Positions 60,017-64,000 of a DNA stretch of 64,000 bases are shown here, one piece after another. Origin of the DNA: Chelonoidis abingdonii (taxonomy: Eukaryota; Chordata; Testudines; Testudinidae); contig NC_133771.1 of NCBI RefSeq assembly GCF_003597395.2, forward strand, positions 138,243,651 through 138,307,650, in the 5' to 3' direction. The notes beneath the pieces were generated by a model. It was given only the letters and a program-made list of their open reading frames with translations. It was not told the origin of the DNA and did no database searches. Both the position numbers and the translations under genes were made by a program. How positions within the stretch are numbered: position 1 is the stretch's first letter; every line of letters begins with the position of its first letter.

Positions 60017-61682
60017 GATTTTCTTTTAAAAGCATTTGTGCTCAAAGGAGTAAAATTGTACCGTTATGTGCTAACTTAGTTATCTTGCTAACTTGTACTA
60101 TTATCCATTAATTTCTATGATATTCTTTTAGCACCACCAGGGAAAATTGAAGAATAGGCACATAGACAGCTGAAGAATAGGCATATTTCTGCTAGCAGAG
60201 ATTCCCTTATTAAATTGGGACCTCTTGGATCTAATCTATAAGCAGCCTAATCATCGTAAGTCTTCTGAGATTTGTGTCTATCAATTTCCTTTCATGTCTT
60301 CAGCTGTTCTGGTCAGAGAAACAAAAAACACATTCTATTAAATAATACTTCTTAAGAAGTTCTAACATATTCATTTAAAAAGCCAGAGAAAAATATGTTG
60401 TTCTTTTCACTGTGCATGACAATATGGTAGAAAAGGTTAGAGATAACTATATTGGGAATAACAGTAAATCTGTAACTGGTGTTCAGTAGACAAAACTGGA
60501 ACGCTTCATACAATGAAGCGCACTGCTGGGACAGGATGGCAGAGAACATTGGTTTTGACTTCTGTAAAATGTACATGGCTAGCTCCCTACTCAAGAACAC
60601 CATATGTCTATTTCCTGAAGTGGTGGATTTTTACCCCCCAGCTCCCTCTGCAAAGGCCTGGAGCAGAATTTTTGTGCTGACTAGACTGGGTCATCAACAG
60701 ATTCCTATTGGAGTGTTGTCACCTGACAGATTATGACAAGCTTTGGCCTTCAACCAGGGTTAGTAAGAAGCTCACATGCACTGTACACAAGAATGAAACA
60801 GGAATGTATGCAACACTTCATAACATTGTAGCAACACGTCCTGAACAAGCATTTTGTACCTACTACTTATTTTGACTAGTGAAATGAAAAAAACAGAACA
60901 TTTTAGGCCTCCCAAGGAAAGCCTGAAGGACACAGAGGCTATGACTTCACTACAGAGCTAATTCAAGTTATCTACACGAGTTCCTTCTCTTGATTTAGCC
61001 TAGCTCAAGTGAGAGCATTCACACTGCAAAATAATACTTGATCTGCTGTGTCCATTCTGGTGCTGCACTCATTTATGTGTGGCACTAAGACTTGTGGAGA
61101 CATATTCCATAGTTCTTGCTGCTACAGCAAGCTGAGCTGCTCTAATGAATTCTATCTCAACGAGGAAGTCGAAGAACTTGTCTTTCCTTTGCACACAGGC
61201 GGAACTGTTGGAATGCAATGGAGTACTAGTGGCACTCAAGATTACCCTTCATCCACACTTCAGGATGGTTGTGTTAGCAGCTGATGAGTTGTCTAAACTG
61301 AGCTGTAGCCTATTCCCCCTGACAGGCCAACCAACTCAAGGTACAACACCCCATACTTTTTGTGTGTGTGTGGTGGGGGATGGGACTCAAGGTAGTAGCA
61401 ACACAAATTATTTTTGCGATAAAGACAAGTCCAGACATCATTTGAAAAACAAGGGCAGTCCTGGTAAAACCAAGTTGTACGGTCTCTCTAAAACAAACCT
61501 TCATTACCCTCCCTCAAATTTCTGTTGTGAGGTTTGTTTGTTTTGGTATATAAGGAATTCAGGTCTTGACTTACAGAGGAAACAAAGTAGACACTACTAC
61601 ACTTTGGAAGGACAAACCAAATACACAACTATAAAATGGGGAATAATGGGTTAAGCAGTAGTATTAAAAAAAAAAAAAGGAG

Positions 61683-63187
61683 CTGCGTGTTGTGGTGAAT
61701 CAGAAATTGAATATGACTCAAAAATATGATGCAGTTGCTAAAAAGGCTAATATTCTAGGAGTTAACAACAAGAGTGTCATATATAAGACCTGAGAGGTAA
61801 CTATCCCACTCTATTTGCCATTGGTGAGGCCTCATCTGGAGTACTGTGTCCAGTTTTGGGCCCCACACTACAAGAAGGATGTGGAAAAATTGGAAAGAGT
61901 CCAGCGGAGAACAACAAAAGTGACAAAGCGATTTAGAAAACCTGACTATAAGGAAAGGTTAAAAAATGGGCTTGTTTAGCCTTGAAAAAAGAAGACTGAG
62001 AGGGACCTGATAACAGTCTTCAAATATAGTAAGGGTTATATAAAAAGAACAGTGACCAATTATTCTTCATGTCCACTGAAGGTAGGACAAGTAGTAATGG
62101 GCTTAATCTGCAGCAATCTCTAGAACAGGTTTCTAAGGCAGGTTGTGGACTCTCCATTGTAACAAATACATCAATTTCCTGCAATAATTTTGGAAAATCT
62201 TGTTGAATTAAGTTTAAATAGCTTTGGGGTCTATTGTATTATAAAAGCAAAGTTTATGAATTATAGTTGTTATTTTTTAGATGTAGCTTCTCCAGAGTGT
62301 GGAGATGTGGCCAGCATAAACTCTGGGAAGCACTACGAGTTTCAAAGAACTACTTTAAACAATGTGTCAGGCAAGAGGGAACTTTTGGGACAAACAAAAT
62401 TAAGTGGGTTTCTTGGAAAATACCTGGTGGTGGGATGGGGAATACAAATTCCCACCTCCAGACCCAATCTTTTGATGCTACACCCTGAAGAGAGAACCAT
62501 TGGCTAGATGATTACTTATTCACAGTATCTGCAGTCAAAGACCCAGACTGTACAAAAGAAAGAGTAACCCATGCACAGGTGTTCTTGTTCTGAGCAAAAG
62601 CTGTTACGAACTTGTGACCACAGAAAAACTCCTTGGTGGGGTTTGAAGGAATAATCCTGCCAGAGCCCTTGTTGGAGTTGGGGGTGATCTCTGGTAAACC
62701 TGTTAGCATGTTTGTAAGTTTTTTTACAGTTTTTAATATGTTTTCTCTATAACACTTTCACCTTAAGAATAAATGTGCTTGCTTAGAAAGGGCTGTTTGA
62801 TAGCTTATAACTTCAGGTAATTATGTTGTTCATGGCCTTCAAAGAGTACGGAAAGCACAGACACTGGCTTGGTTTGGCCACCTGGCTTGTTGGGGAACTC
62901 ACAGTGTAGGCAGAGAACTGTGCAGCCTGGAAAAATCCTGGTCAGGAGGGATTGAGACATGGTCTCCACCCAAGAGAGGTGACGGCTGAGGAGCTGGGAG
63001 CCTAGAGTAGGTGCCCTTGCTGAACCACAAGGGGGAAACACAGGTGGAGTAGCTCTGAACTGTATCACGTATTTCTGGAGGACAGATTGGACAAACACCT
63101 GTCAGGGATCATTTAGATTTACTTGGTCCTACCTCATTGCAGGGGGTTAGAGGTCTCTTCCAGTCCTACATTTCTATGATTTTCTGA
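61683..63187 (+). mobile_element. CR1 LINE split by an insertion
   Basis: The first piece (61683-62158) has GGTGAGGCCTCATCTGGAGT and AGAGTCCAGCGGAGAACAAC. It stops at GACTCTCCATTG. The second piece (63074-63187) resumes with GACAAACACCTGTCAGGGAT and ends TTCCAGTCCTACATTTCTAT. The two fit together as one CR1 3' end once 62159-63073 is removed. Preceded by a short A run (61664-61678). Confidence 0.85.
62159..63073 (+). mobile_element. 0.9-kb insertion, LTR-like, unclassified
   Basis: It lies between the two CR1 pieces. It contains CTTGTTCTGAGCAAAAGCTG, CACCTTAAGAATAAATGTGC (an AATAAA signal at about 62769) and a GC-richer right half. One possible border is TG...CA (TGTAACAAAT to CTGTATCA), but no clean target duplication is seen. 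Confidence 0.5.
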
Positions 63188-64000
63188 CTTTGACTGGAGG
63201 ACTATGACATTAAGTATGGCATGCAAGTGAAACCTGATTGAGAGTAGAGCAGCCTTTTATTCAGGCTGTTTAATCTTCTGGGTTTTTTGTTTGTTTAACC
63301 TCTATACATCTGAAATGCTTGACTGAACAGCTGGGGGAAAAATCTCTCTTTTCTTAAAAGCTAACTCCTCAAATTTGAGACCTTCAAAAACTCAAAGTGA
63401 AACTATGGTAAAAAACACAAAGGTCTGCCTTTTCATACTGAAAATCACAAGCCCACAAATCAGCCCAAATGCACTCAAAATGCAGTCAACATTCACCAAA
63501 TGGTTCTCAAATGTCAGCAAACATAGTTCAAGTTTTGGGTTGTAGTAAAACCTAAACTAAGGGGAGCCTTTTCCGTTTTGTGTTTCAATCGTTTTATGAA
63601 TCACTAATATCTACACCGTTTTCCAAAATAGAAGGGACTCAGTAGGTCTTGGCTCTCTGCTGCCTATCACACACACCTCCACTTGCTACTTCTGACAGAA
63701 GGAGAAAGGATGCTTTCTCCATCCAGCCAGTTCATAAGCTCAATGCACTCTTCCTCCAGAAGCAAAGAGGAGGACAAATCAAAAAGAGCTGCTCTCCCCA
63801 CTGGCCATTTCCTGAACTTTCTGCTATTTGCCATCACACAACTAATGATTCTTAGAGATGGGTGGTGGAGTGTGTTACCAACTTCAAAAAAAATTATATG
63901 TAAAAAGGGAAATTCTACTGAGTTTTCCTTTTTCTGCAGAACACTTTAATGATGATGTGACCTCTAGTACTTTTCATAGTCTGACAATATTTGCCAGAGA

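Noticed and set aside
60352..60603. Minus-strand ORF of 83 aa as a possible upstream pecanex exon
   Set aside because: It lacks family motifs and a convincing donor in phase 0.
61145..61654. Plus-strand ORF of 169 aa
   Set aside because: No recognisable motif, no splice context, opposite strand to the host gene; could be chance. I cannot support a function.

Overview
This is vertebrate nuclear DNA, almost all of it intron. The organism is most likely a turtle, or at least a sauropsid. The inference rests on repeat content: many CR1 LINE fragments (one ending in the CR1-type ATTCTATGAT tail), Penelope-like retroelement (PLE) 3' ends, a Gmr1-like Gypsy element, CORE/MIR-like SINE remnants and many short inverted-repeat DNA transposons (MITEs). 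There is no bacterial-style coding density, no CRISPR array and no operon.

One host gene is supported. Seven minus-strand exons of a pecanex-family gene, most likely PCNX2, lie at 59617-59725, 54621-54750, 24901-24959, 22236-22451, 8867-9120, 6918-7151 and 4451-4554. Every junction keeps phase, and together they give 1,106 nt (368 complete codons plus 2 nt) with no stop. They cover a central to C-terminal stretch of this large multipass membrane protein. Neither end of the gene is here: the first recognised exon starts in phase 0 and the last ends mid-codon. The intron between the first two exons has minor-spliceosome (U12) signals with AT...AG ends.

By region: 1-4450 is intron with nested MITEs, a solo Gypsy LTR inside a SINE, and a PLE inverted pair. 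4555-9120 holds two short introns and three exons. 9121-22235 is intron with CR1, PLE and MITE copies, including a head-to-head PLE dimer inside one 12-bp target duplication. 24960-54620 is a 29.7-kb intron with the Gypsy LTR, gag and integrase remnant, two larger PLE copies, an assembly gap flanked by an exact 169-bp duplication, several CR1 copies, tandem-repeat blocks and a CR1 hit by two DNA transposons. 54751-59616 is the U12 intron. 59726-64000 is upstream intron with a CR1 split by an LTR-like insertion.

All mobile-element coding regions seen are broken by stops, frameshifts or truncation. Long ORFs other than the pecanex exons are repeat shadows or unrecognised. Repeat names come from sequence patterns and remembered families, not from a database search.
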